Assembly (NCBI RefSeq): GCF_036898095.1 | Contig: NC_090765.1 | Coordinates: 35,377,829-35,441,828 of the forward strand | DNA length: 64,000 nt | Reading direction: 5' to 3' | From: Palaemon carinicauda | Taxonomy: Eukaryota > Arthropoda > Malacostraca > Decapoda > Palaemonidae | Part shown: in pieces, positions 1 through 12,000 of the stretch | Numbering within the stretch: position 1 is the first letter of the stretch | How the letters are laid out: the number at the start of each line of letters is the position of its first letter | The notes under the pieces: generated by a model | What the model saw: the letters and a program-made list of their open reading frames with translations, nothing else | Databases searched by the model: none | Told to the model about the DNA's origin: nothing | Made by a program: the position numbers and the translations under genes

Positions 1-870
1 GAATGTCATGTTGAATGGAGAGTTACTCGAGGAGGTAGATCAGTTTAAGTACTTGGGGTCTGTTGTTGCAGCAAATGGTGGAGTGGAAGCAGATGTACGT
101 CAGAGAGTGAATGAAGGTTGCAAAGTGTTGGGGGCAGTTAAGGGAGTAGTAAAAAATAGAGGATTGGGCATGAATGTAAAGAGAGTTCTGTATGAGAAAG
201 TGATTGTACCAACTGTGATGTATGGATCGGAGTTGTGGGGAATGAAAGTGATGGAGAGACAGAAATTGAATGTGTTTGAAATGAAGTGTCTAAGGAGTAT
301 GGCTGGTGTATCTCGAGTAGATAGGGTTAGGAACGAAGTGGTGAGGGTGAGAACGGGTGTAAGAAATGAGTTAGCGGCTAGAGTGGATATGAATGTGTTG
401 AGGTGGTTTGGCCATGTTGAGAGAATGGAAAATGGCTGTCTTCTAAAAAAGGTGATGAATGCAAGAGTTGATGGGAGAAGTACAAGAGGAAGGCCAAGGT
501 TTGGGTGGATGGATGGTGTGAAGAAAGCTCTGGGTGATAGGAGGATAGATGTGAGAGAGGCAAGAGAGCGTGCTAGAAATAGGAATGAATGGCGAGCGAT
601 TGTGACGCAGTTCCGGTAGGCCCTGCTGCTTCCTCCGGTGCCTTAGATGACCGCGGAGGTAGCAGCAGTAGGGGACTCGGCAGTATGAAGCTTCATCTGT
701 GGTGGAAATGTGGGAGGTTGGGCTGTGGCACCCTAGCAGTACCAGCTGAACTCGGCTGAGTCCCTGGTTAGGCTGGAGGAACGTAGAGAGTAGAGGTCCC
801 CTTTTTGTTTTGTTTCTTGTTGTTGTCGGCTACCCCCCAAAATTGGGGGAAGGGCCTTTGGTATATGTAT
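1..870 (+). mobile_element. RTE-like non-LTR retrotransposon, 3' end (copy A)
   Basis: The window opens inside a non-LTR retrotransposon. An open frame (8-619, stop TAG 617-619) encodes the C-terminal part of the reverse transcriptase polyprotein, after the catalytic FADD motif. It includes a WFGHVER motif and a C-terminal segment rich in Arg/Glu, typical of RTE-like and related LINEs. The 3' UTR (620-~870) ends in short TATG/GATG-like repeats, as RTE tails do. The same sequence recurs nearly base for base at 29948-30830, so this is a young family. Codon 312-314 here is CGA where the other copy has a stop. Clade assignment to RTE is from memory of similar arthropod elements and is moderate. 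Confidence 0.85.
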
Positions 871-899
871 GATGTTATTTTCACAGTTTGGTTCATCTT

Positions 900-1720
900 T
901 AGTCACGAAAGTTCCTGCATTTGTTCATGGTCAAAAGGTGTACTAGTTCACTTGCATGGGTTTTAAGTCTGAGCACAGCCCCTCAATTGTTTATGAGAAT
1001 GATTGCTCCAATATCCAAATGGTTACATCTTTCCATTCATGACCAGGTTTATCTGAATTTCTCCTAGAAAAGGTTAATGCGGTCTCAAAGATTACTCTTG
1101 AATCTGTGGCATCACCACAACTTAACTCTTAAGGTTCAGAAGTTTGTTCTTCAATCTACTCACTTGATCACCTATATAGTGATAGGGATAGCATCAGTTT
1201 CTTCTTGGGCTTTTCCAGTGGAGAAGAAAGTTTTTCAGACAGCCCATGTGTGGATGTGGCCGCTAAGCACCATGGGTTCCTTGGAGAAGCTTTTTTCTTT
1301 GGGATGTCACCAAGTCAAACTTTTGTAGGTTCACTTTGGGACAGAACTCTAGATCTGAAGGAGCTATTGATAAACCATTGGCCAGGATTGAAGTATCTTC
1401 AGAAGTGGGAAAACATAACATAACTCAATTTTCTTAGCTATCTCGCCTGGGTTGGTGGGCAACCTTAAATGATGACCATCTCTAAGATCTTCTGGAGCTT
1501 AGAGGAGCAACTAATGCACGTTAATTGTCTCGACTTATTAGCAGTATACAAAGCCTCTGTTCAGGTGGATCAGTGAATAATGGGAAAGACCATAGCGGTT
1601 TATTTGGACAGTACCACTGCCCTAGCTTTTCCTACTTGTGAAATTATTGTTGCAGTGGACAGAAGCATGGAGTATGCATTTATTACCCCAGTTTGTTCTG
1701 GGGAATTTGAAACAGTATTT
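900..1720 (+). pseudogene. Degenerate DIRS-type RT/RNase H relic
   Basis: Translating across stops gives a typical DIRS/Ngaro reverse transcriptase segment. At ~965-1010 a LSLSTAPQLFMRMIAPISKW-like box matches the FGLSTAPQVF motif that precedes YLDD, followed by a helix-rich region. At ~1490-1690 an RNase H segment reads MHVNCLDLLAVYKA and later VYLDSTTALAF, which matches the RNase H of the better preserved DIRS element at 26.6-27.8 kb. Several in-frame stops and frame changes show that it is dead. It lies just upstream of the first Lrrk exon in the window, presumably in an intron. Confidence 0.65.
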
Positions 1721-2109
1721 GTCCTTTAATTTTGTGAGATCAGAAATTATTCTTATGTAGTATCATCAACAGTCTTTTACTATATGGTAATAGTTTTTAT
1801 GAGGGATAATACAAATAAAAATGGCATTCCTAAACAGTTGGAGGCGAAGAATACCAATGATTTACCGTTATGGATTCACAGTGTCTTACGTGTTCGTAAA
1901 AAAGATTTATTAGAAACAAAATAGAAACTTGGTAATAATACTAAATACTTTTTTTATTTGTTTTTAAACTATTTTTTTATTTAAAAGAAAATCAGCAGTA
2001 AAGTTTTTCAACTTTACACTAACTACTGTGGTTCTCCATACTTAAAATAACTTGATAGAATTTATTCTTGTTTTAAATTTTTTATTCTGATTATTGAATT
2101 TTCCAATAG

Positions 2110-2320
2110 GTACCCAACTTTGGGCACAAGATTTGTGCATACAAGTGAAGGAAAATTCCTAGTGACCCGGTTGGTACCATGTCCAATGTGCCTTGAATGT
2201 CATGGTCAGCATGAGGGGCCAGGGAATCATCCACAAGCACGACATTTGCCTGATAATTGGGGCTCGTTTGTGGAAATGAATCCTCTTTATTGTTCCATGA
2301 CAGCATCTCAGATATCTCAA
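2110..2320 (+). CDS. Lrrk: Lrrk exon 1 of window (end of COR / Cys-rich linker)
   Basis: Acceptor ttccaatag at 2109, donor gtaagt at 2321. Its first base completes a codon from an upstream exon outside the window, and it ends in phase 0. The translation carries a CPMCLECHGQH cluster and two more His residues. Together with Cys/His in exon 4 this resembles the Cys-containing linker between COR and kinase in LRRK1-type proteins. Metal binding is an inference. Confidence 0.85.
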
Positions 2321-5300
2321 GTAAGTTCTGTTTGAATTGATATCAAGGCAGGAATATGAATAGAATTTTAAGAAAAATTATGAATATGGTAACATTTCAT
2401 TATTATTGGATGGAATTCTTGAACAATTTTAGTTAAGGGAAGTTTTGAATTATGTGTATAAAACTGCTTTTATCAAGAAAGATGCTTTGGCCTCAAAAGA
2501 TTGTACCTTTATCCTTCTAACCCTTGATGGTCATTTACTGAAGTAACTTTTACGGCTATATTTTCTCTTTGTCTATAAGGTCATTGAAATTGAGGCCTAT
2601 GATGTCAGTAGAATAGGTATACAGTATATATTAAGAATTCCAACTTGGGATAGATACTTTAAGATTACTGCATGGAAGCCAAAACTGAATAAATATCATC
2701 ATGCTTTATTTCAAGATCTTGAATTTTCAAAGCCAAAAACCTTGTGATTATAGTGGTGTTTATTCTGTTGAATTGGTATTAGGTCATTTTACAAAAAGAA
2801 ACAAAACTTGATTTTATGAAATAGCTAATTTTTGTGTTTGTACAATTATTAAAGGATAATGTACCTTGAAGGATAATGTAATAATTTAATCATGTTATGT
2901 ATAAGAATTTTCATTATTTGGGTATGGTGTTGGATCTTAACTTTCCTGTTTTGTAACTAACATTTAACCAGGTTTATTCTAATTGTCTTTCATTTAAATT
3001 AATCTTACCATAGAATCACAATCTATTAATCAAGAAGTGCAACTTTCATGACCTTACAATAGACAAAAAGAGATTTATCTCATTGCCTTCTTCCTCCATT
3101 TGGGACCAGCTAACACAGTGTATGACTAAACCATGTCACCCAGGAGAGACTGTAAGAGCTGGTACTGGATGCTACATTTGGGTTTTGTATCAGATTGATT
3201 TAGTCGTGCGGAGTATTGACATGTCCTCTCTCTCTCTCTCACACATACATTAGTGCTTCATTATTGATCTGTGATTACGGTTAGTCACCCCATTTTTTTG
3301 CAAATTTTACAGAGGTATCCAGAATATTAGGTAATTTGTTACAGAGGTACCCAGAATATTAGTCATGTCATCTCCTGTTAAGAAAACTAAGTATCATTTG
3401 GATTGCAATACTAATAGGTTGTACCTAGACACTATTGACTGACATTTAATTTGTATTCCTCATCAAAGGTTTAAATGTAATGAAGCTCCGTTTGACAAAT
3501 TATCTGAGGTTGGTTAAAACTATAACTAAAGATAGGAATGTTGAATGTGAAAAGATGTGAAGTAACATTCCTGGAACTAATTTTAATGTGAAATAGTATT
3601 CTGTGAGTCTTACAACAGTGCAGATATAAACAATAAGAGTTAAAAGTTCAAATGTATAGCATAAATATAAGTCTTGAGTCCTATATGGATCAGTTTGCAT
3701 TGCATTTAGATTTTGTTTTAGATATATTATCATCTGTAATTTTATCCAGTCTTCTGCAGATGATACTTATATCTTGTTTGCCAGTAGCTGATAGGGTTTC
3801 AGTTTCTGCCTTTTGTCTACAACTACAGTGGTTAGTAGCTTATCCTTGCCTCATGCTTATAATTTTATTCCTTGTATTAAAGTGCATAAAGTTAATTCTA
3901 GTCCTATTTCTAATACTATTCGTGAGAAGTCTATGATGGAGATGGGTTGTCTTCAATAAAGCTTGATTTCTCCCTCCACTCTTCCTTTTGTTTCTAGACA
4001 AAGCATCGAGTTATGTGATTACTACTCAGTAGCTAGGTCCATTGTCATGGGCATCCAACCCAATCATCATCTTATCAGAGCCTGTTTCTGATTCAAGGGT
4101 CAGTCTACAGATGGATTTCCTAAGGTCTTAAAGCCATGGATCCAGTACATTATACTATATCTTACGGTAGACACTATCACATTTTTTTTTTTCCTCCTAC
4201 ACTTTCAGTACAGATATGACAGATGTAATCTGTGGTAAGATTTTAGGCCAGTTTTTATCAAATCTCAAGTTTGACATGGCTTACAAAAGTCGTTTTCTTA
4301 CAGACAGGAATAGGTGAGGGCCCCTCTTAAAGGAAATGGCTTATATGAGATCAGTAACCTTGCTTTTGTTGATCCAAATGTTATAATTAAGAGGTAAGTG
4401 TGGATGCTAGTATGTCTAGATCCCGCAGTGTCCTCCAGCAGACATAGTGCAGTTACCATGTGTTATCTAGTCCCAGATGAGGTGAGATGACGATAAGCAA
4501 AGGTTATTCATCTCTATTTGTTATAAGGTCATGAAGCTCACATCTTTAAGTTAATAGATTATGATTCTAAAGTATGTATTTCTTGTCTTCTTTAAACCTT
4601 ATGGAATGATTATTTGAAAAGTCAGGAGAGAATCATTTTCTTTTATTGAAATACTAATAACTTTCTCTCAGGATCTGAATGCTTCACATACCTCCTCCTT
4701 AGAACGCTCCATTCTTACTAACAGCTTGATGGGAAGTTTGGTGAATTCTCAACAGGTAAATATTAGTAAATCCTCTCTTTTGTGGAATCCATGTACATTT
4801 TATCGACTTCAAATTTTCTGAAATCCAGCAGCCAAAGTCATGGATAAAGTTTATTTTCAGCATACCCTTTTATTTGCTATCCATGGTAATGAAGGACTTG
4901 CTTGTATGAAACTTCTCATAACTTACAAGTTTCCCCTCCTATTAACCTTTCATTTTATTAATTGCCAGACGTCTCATAGAACAAGTAACAAATATAATTA
5001 CGTACTATACATCATAACTTTATGCTCAAATTTATTTTTAAGGGGTAAAGTGTTTTATACAGTGATTAATCTACATGATCAAACATCTCTAGAATATGAA
5101 ACAAGCATGTACTGTATATAGTAATTACTAATGAAACAGAATAAGATTTTTTATATTGAAAAGGAATGATCAAGGATTCAACCTTGGCACTTACAGTTTC
5201 AAAAGTAATAAATTCATATTTTGATTATAACTGTTTTAATCATTCTTCTTATTATTAACATAAAGTCAGGTTTAACAGTGTAAATTATGTTACGTAATGT

Positions 5301-8300
5301 AGTTATGAATAAATTGGGAAGCTAGTGACTTATGAAAGTAATCCTGGGGCTGTAACAGTAACACAGATAACATAATGAAAATACAGTAGTTTATTGTATG
5401 TGTAAATTGCTCCACAATAAACAGTACTACAATCACAATTTCTGGGAGGTTTTAAGAGACTGTCCAATTAACAACACTTAAATGTATAGCTACATTAATT
5501 TCACACAATCATTGTTTTTCATCACAGCAATTTCATCTCAATAAAGTTTTCTTTTCTTAATATGCCTACTTTTGAGGTTTGACAATAAAGTATCTTACTT
5601 TCCATACTCAAACCTGTATATATACCCATCCGGATTCCAGTCACTAATTAACTTTTCCTGGTCCCACAAGCTGGTAATTTTCAGAAACTATCATGAGCTT
5701 TGTAACACAGAAACTATTTTCAACTATGAATCTTATAAATTAATTTCAATGCTAAGCATTTTAATGTTTTTAGGGATAAAAAAACCCAAATAGCAATCGG
5801 TTGAAAATGTAAGCAAACACAATATAAAGGCTATTGTGTTACAGGGCACAACAAAAATGACGCATAACTAGCTAATGCAAGAAAATGCAAAAAGAAGGAA
5901 TAGTTACAGCTGTTACAACAATTTAAGATAGTTAATTTTTAAAATTTTTAAAATCTGAATACTGTATATTTCAAGCTGCTACCCAGTTGACCAAGATATG
6001 GTAACAATGGAAAAAAGGAAAATTTGAACCAGACTCTTTAATGACAGGAATAAAAACTTTCCATGTAAGACGGTACAAAGTCCAGGAGACCAAATTAACA
6101 TAAGACGTCAAATCATGATTACACAACACTTCATGAAAGTCATAGAGGATTATGAAAGTTGAAGTTTGCTTGGAAAATGCAGAACTGAATGAAATTGGTG
6201 AAAGTATTTTGGTCTTATTTGTCATGAATATGGTGAAGGGTGAGAAGACCATTAGAAGACTGGAAAATCTGTTACATATTTTACAATTTCCTTCCAATTT
6301 TATTTTTAACCACAATACTTAATAGGAGACAACATTTAGTTCTTTTTTTTTAATTTCTAAAGGAAAGAATACTGTATGAATTAGTCATGTTTCTTTTCAA
6401 AATATAACATGTTTTGAAATTTGTAAAGTACAAATGATTTTGCTACGAAGTTCTAAAACTTTATATTATATCTTCTACTGCTTCTTCTATCATCCATATT
6501 AGTCCCACTGTGTAGGAGAGACGGCTGCTTGAGTCAACTTTCTCCATTTATTTCTATTCCTCGCATCTTCTTTCTCCAGTTCCACCTCACCCATATTCAT
6601 CCTCACCACATCCATCCACCTGATCTGCTGATGCCTCACTCTCCTCCTCCTCCTCCCCCCCCAACATTGGCATGTTCTTAACTCTTTTGATTGGTTCCAC
6701 CTCCTCCCTTCTTATTACATGACTAGTATTCCAGATGAGCTTCCCTTACCTTCTTTTTTACATTACATATACCACACAGTCTTCTTATATCGTTTAGTTG
6801 TTCATCTTTTTCCCATGCTCCAATTTCTCCTATTGTGCTTACATTCAGTAGCATGGTAGCAGGTACTGTATTACACAAGGGACACTTTTGAATAACTAAT
6901 TTCAATATTAATTTTGTACTTATCCATTCACTGCTATTTAGTTTGTATCAGGTCTATAAAATTCATAAAAATGTATTAGCTGTTTTTCCTTATTGTTTGC
7001 AACTTTTACAAACTATGCATATTTTGATGTCTGAATAATTTTTGACAGGGTCATTTGGGTTCACTTAATATTAACGGAGTTTCGCCACAACCTGGCGGAA
7101 GGTCGTCAACTTCTTCAACAAATGCTGGAGGTATAGGTGGTGGTATATCTCCAGCTGGAGCAGCAGGTGGTAATAATATGTCCCCTCAACTTCCAAGACG
7201 CAGTTGGGGCTCGCGGGAATCGTACACATCCGATGGAGACAGTGGTGTTGGAGCAGAATCGACTACTTCAAGGTTTGTTTTGAAACTAGTTAAGATGGGA
7301 TTGAATGTTGCAGTGGGTTATAAGATGGAAAGTACAGTCTGACCTCCTTATCTGCTGATTCGGTAATGTAGGATTCACTTATGCACTGTTAAACATTTGT
7401 TACCAATTTAGAAAATTATGGACGGTAATTCACTTATACATGACCAATTGTTTGAATGAAGATGGATGGTTTTCTTTTTCAATAGTGTGATTTTATTGCC
7501 TGTAGGAAGTTGAGAGTTTGGTAGATTGTTCTCATAAAGATAGAGTTGGTAAAAAAATTTTAAATTTTAGTAAAAGGAAAATCAAAGAAACAGTCTTCCA
7601 GGAACTAGTCTTATTATCCAATTTCCCAGAGCCAAAGGAAAGTCCCCTTCACCACTCTGAGACTTCTGGTTTTAAAGGGAAAGAAAATTATCCTTTAGCT
7701 TTCTTATTCAGTTGATAAAATAGATGTAAGTAGCATTGCATGTACCTAATTTTATCCTTTTATGATATAGTTAAAGGGTTTTCTTCTAGAAAGAATATAC
7801 AGTTTTACCCTAGCAAATAAGAGTAACCAGAAAATAAAATATTTTATATAGATTCTAATTATAGTTTCTTTTACTCTAAAATCACCATTTTTTTTAAAGG
7901 AAACTAACTTGAAATAAAAACATTTTAAATAACCTTACTCCCTTTTTGAGAAATAGAGAGATAAATTGGGAATAAACTTATATATATGTCTGGCTTTAAT
8001 TTTATTTGTGCAGGTGTTTGTTTCTTAGGTCAGTAGTAGTCAGTGGTCGAGCTCCATCACAGGAACTTTAGTTTTAAAAACATATACTGTATGTATTTAG
8101 AACCTCTTGATAATTTCAATTGGTAATATCCTTATGAAGTATGGGTATGCTTTGACCGGACACACAGCACTAAATAGTTTGCATTGTTGGTGATAATGTT
8201 TTTATGCAGTTGTTTGCTTTTTCATTACTGTTTTACTGTTATTATTATAATTATTATTATTATCCTCCTCATCATCATACTGGACATTATCATGTTATTA

Positions 8301-8998
8301 CTACAGCAATTTACAGTACAGCGATATACAGTACAGTGAGCCCTCGTTTATCGTGGTAGATAGGTTCCAGACCCGGCCGCGATAGGTGAAAATCCGCGAA
8401 GTAGGGACACCATATTTACGTATTTATTTAACATGTATATTCAGACTTTTAAAACCTTCCCTTGTACGTAGTACTGTTAACAAACTACCCTTTAATGTAC
8501 AGAACACTTAATGCATGTACTACAGTACCCTAAACTAAAACAGGCACAAATATTAAAGGCGATTTTATATCATGCGTTTCCTAAACACGCCAAAAAGCAT
8601 GATAAAAAATGGCAACCAATGTTTTGTTTACGTTTATCTCAGATCATAATGAAGAAACAAACGCGTTTACACATCTGTGTCTAGGTTAGTTTTTGCATCG
8701 ATTATATTGATTATTCAGTACAGTATGTTGATTTTGTTATTACCAATGTTTTACTTAATTTTTCTTAGGACTTCCAAATGAAATGTTTTTCTTTATGACG
8801 CCGCCTGAAACGGCGGCGTCATAAAGTACGCTCCATCTTCGATCGTAATAAACAAATGAAGGCATTTAACGCGCATGATGAAAGTGATAAATAATGATAT
8901 TACAGTAAAAGCTTTTAGAAAATATGTTATTACAAATATTATTTACCGTATCTATATAAAATCATACAGTACATACGTAGCAAACAGGAAAGCAATTT

Positions 8999-9041
<43 letters not shown>

Positions 9042-12000
9042 GTTTTACGTACGTAAATGTAAATTTTAAACAAAAAAATATGATAGGTTATAACATGTAT
9101 ATTCAGACTTTTAAAACCTTCCCTTTAACTTAATGCATACTAAACTAAAACAGGCACAAATATTAAAATGTTAGAATATTAAAGTAAAACATGTATAAAA
9201 AAAATAAAGATTGTTACTGTACTCACCACGAAAGAAGTTGAAGAAAAACTTGAATGATGATGGCGATGAATTTGCTGCACAGTAGAAATGATGATGATGA
9301 AGCTGATGATGTCTTCTACTGTGCAGCCAATGATAGTATTTTACGTCTCTTCAGACGGAGGTGTCTTTTCCTGGGACACCTCTTCAACTTCTTCCTGGGA
9401 CACTTCTTCAATTTCTTCCGAAGGCGTAGTAGCAGGAGGAACTGGCTCTTTTTGCGAGGCTGGAAGAACATTGTGATCGGAAGTTGCTGCCGCTGCTTCT
9501 TTTTTCGCTCGAAGAGCATCCTGTAGGAAGTCATGTCGTCATCGATCTTGTTGCAGAATTGCATAGAACGAACCATATCCTCGTCCCACTCTTGCGACAT
9601 TTCTTTCAACTCCTTCGCAAGGTTGCAGAGCTTGGCAAGCCGTTCTAATGTTAAGCCCGTTTCTGACATTTTCTTGGGTCTCTTCCTGTGTTTCACTGTC
9701 TTCTTCACTGGCCGATTTCGTCAGGTCTTCTAGGTCTGCGTCAGTTAGGGGCTGGAAATGGCAGTCCAACAACTTGTCAACGTCTTCAGTCGTCATGTCG
9801 CCAAACCCGTCACCTCCAATTATCGCAGCCAACTGCACAGATTTGCGTATTGCAGAGTGTTGAATCTCAGCAGGTGTAAATCCCTCGTCATCGTAAACAA
9901 TCTGGGGCCACAACTTCTTCCAGCTCGCATTGACAGTAGCAGGTTTCATTTCTTGCAGTGCCTTCTGGATGTTCTGCAGGCACGTGGCTATTGTGTACTT
10001 CCGCCAGTACGCCTTCAAATTGAAAGTTTCATCCTCATCATCTTGGGCAGCATCCACACACGCAACGAGGTCCGCCAAGGTATTCTTCGTGTAGAGGGCC
10101 ATGAACGCCCTGATAACCCCCTGGTCCATCAGTTGAATTAATGACGTGGTGTTGGGTGGCAGGAACTCAACCTGAATGCCCTCATGCGACAGATCAGTTG
10201 CGTGTGCACCAGCATTATCCATAAGGAGAAGGATCTTAAATGGCAAGCCCTTCTCTACGAGATATTTGCTGACTTGCGGGATAAAACACTGGTGGAACCA
10301 GTTGGAGGTCAGCATCTTCGTAATCCATGCTTTTTGATTATGCATCCAGTACATGGGAAGGAGATTCTTATTTTTATTTTTCAAAGCGCGAGGATTTTTC
10401 GACTTGTAAATAAGCCCCGGCTTTAGCAAAAATCCAGCAGCATTGCCACACATCACGAGGGTTACGCAATCTTTGAACGCTTTAAAGCCAGAGGCTTTGG
10501 CTTCTTCTTTAAACAGGAAAGTTCGCGACGGCATTCTCTTCCAAAACAAGCCGGTCTCATCCATATTAAACACTTGTTCCGGCTTGTATCCACCTTCAGC
10601 GATAATGTTCTTGAACGTCTTGTTCGCGTAAGTTTCAGCAGCGGTAGTGTCAGCGGAAGCAGCCTCGCCATGCAGGGAAACGCTTTTCAGGCCGAAGCGT
10701 TTCTGGAACTTCGCGAACCATCCTTTGCTGGCGGAAAAACGTTGTTTCTGAGGCTGGGAATCAGTGGATGTCCCTGGTTGAGGTTCATCTACATCATCTT
10801 CGTCTTCTTCAGCATGGTCACCATCGTCGTCTTGAGGTTCCTTTGCCGCAAAATTCTCATACAAGCCCAAAGCCTTGGTTCGGATGGTGTTCGTATCCAA
10901 GGCTATGTTCTTCTTCCGGCAGTCGGCAATCCAGACTGCTTAAGCACCTTCCATACGGACGATCGTTTTATTACGCGTGGTGACGACTCGCTTCGCTGAT
11001 CTGCTAAAGGTGATGGCAGCCGTCTTTCTAATGTTCGCCTCGTCCTTCTTGATGTAGCGAACGGTGGATTCGTTCACTCCAAAATGGCGGGCTGCGGCCG
11101 CGTAACTTCTGCCTTCTTTTAACATATCGAGAAGTGTCACCTTCTCAGCAATCGTCATCATCTTTCGGTGGCGTTTAGGCTCACTACCAGCCTTAGTAGA
11201 AGCAGAACGCTTGGGAGCCATTGTACAGTAGGGGTTAAACAGAAAGTTCTACAAATAGTTCAACTTAAAACAGTCACGCACAGCACAGATTAAAGTTCAC
11301 AGTAACGTAGCAGCATCTACCCGGCGAGAGAGCGGCAAACAAAGTGGCCGCAAAAGGATGCTGCGGGTTGGAAAAGCGGTCAAAACCCCAATCACAGGCT
11401 AGATTTCAAAACTTGGGATCTGATTCGTCATCTATCAGCACTTGAACCAATCACAGTCTGTCTTACATGCTACGTAGTAGTTACCAATTCAAATACAAGG
11501 TACTACGTATACAGCTTTACGTACGCTATTTTATGCTTGTTTGGTTGTAGGATATGTACGCTTATTCGAGATGTGATTTTTGCAACAAAGAATATTATTG
11601 GATGCAGTACTACGTACGTATACATACAAAAGATTCATGGAAAAGATGCACATCCATTACATTTGTAGTAGTAGCCATCAGCAGCCTTACACCATTCAAA
11701 TACGGTATGACTGCATCTGATTTGCGTTTCATGTTCGATTTAATTTTACTACGTACTGTATACTGAATTATCGTATGATCACATTCTCTTTTCGTGTTTT
11801 ATTTCTTTCTGTACTGAATTATATGTCATATGTAATGCAATGAACCATCAGTAAGAGCAGATATTACTAATTACAGTATTAATGGAATTAACGAAATACG
11901 TATTTGGGGTCTTCATATATCGCGGTATTTTCGAAATTTCCGGAAAATCCGCGATATATGTATATACATGCGTTATGAAAAAAATCCGCGAAGTGGTGAA

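Noticed and set aside
1077..1423. Open frames that might be an upstream Lrrk exon
   Set aside because: They translate as decayed DIRS RT/RNase H, and no splice-compatible Lrrk sequence was seen.
3652..3936. 94-residue hydrophobic open frame
   Set aside because: T-rich intron composition gives Leu/Phe/Ile by chance; no homology recognised.
7518..7715. 65-residue open frame in intron 3
   Set aside because: No domain, no splice context, length expected by chance in AT-rich DNA.
9254..10999. Plus-strand open frames across the Tigger element
   Set aside because: Antisense shadows of the transposase.
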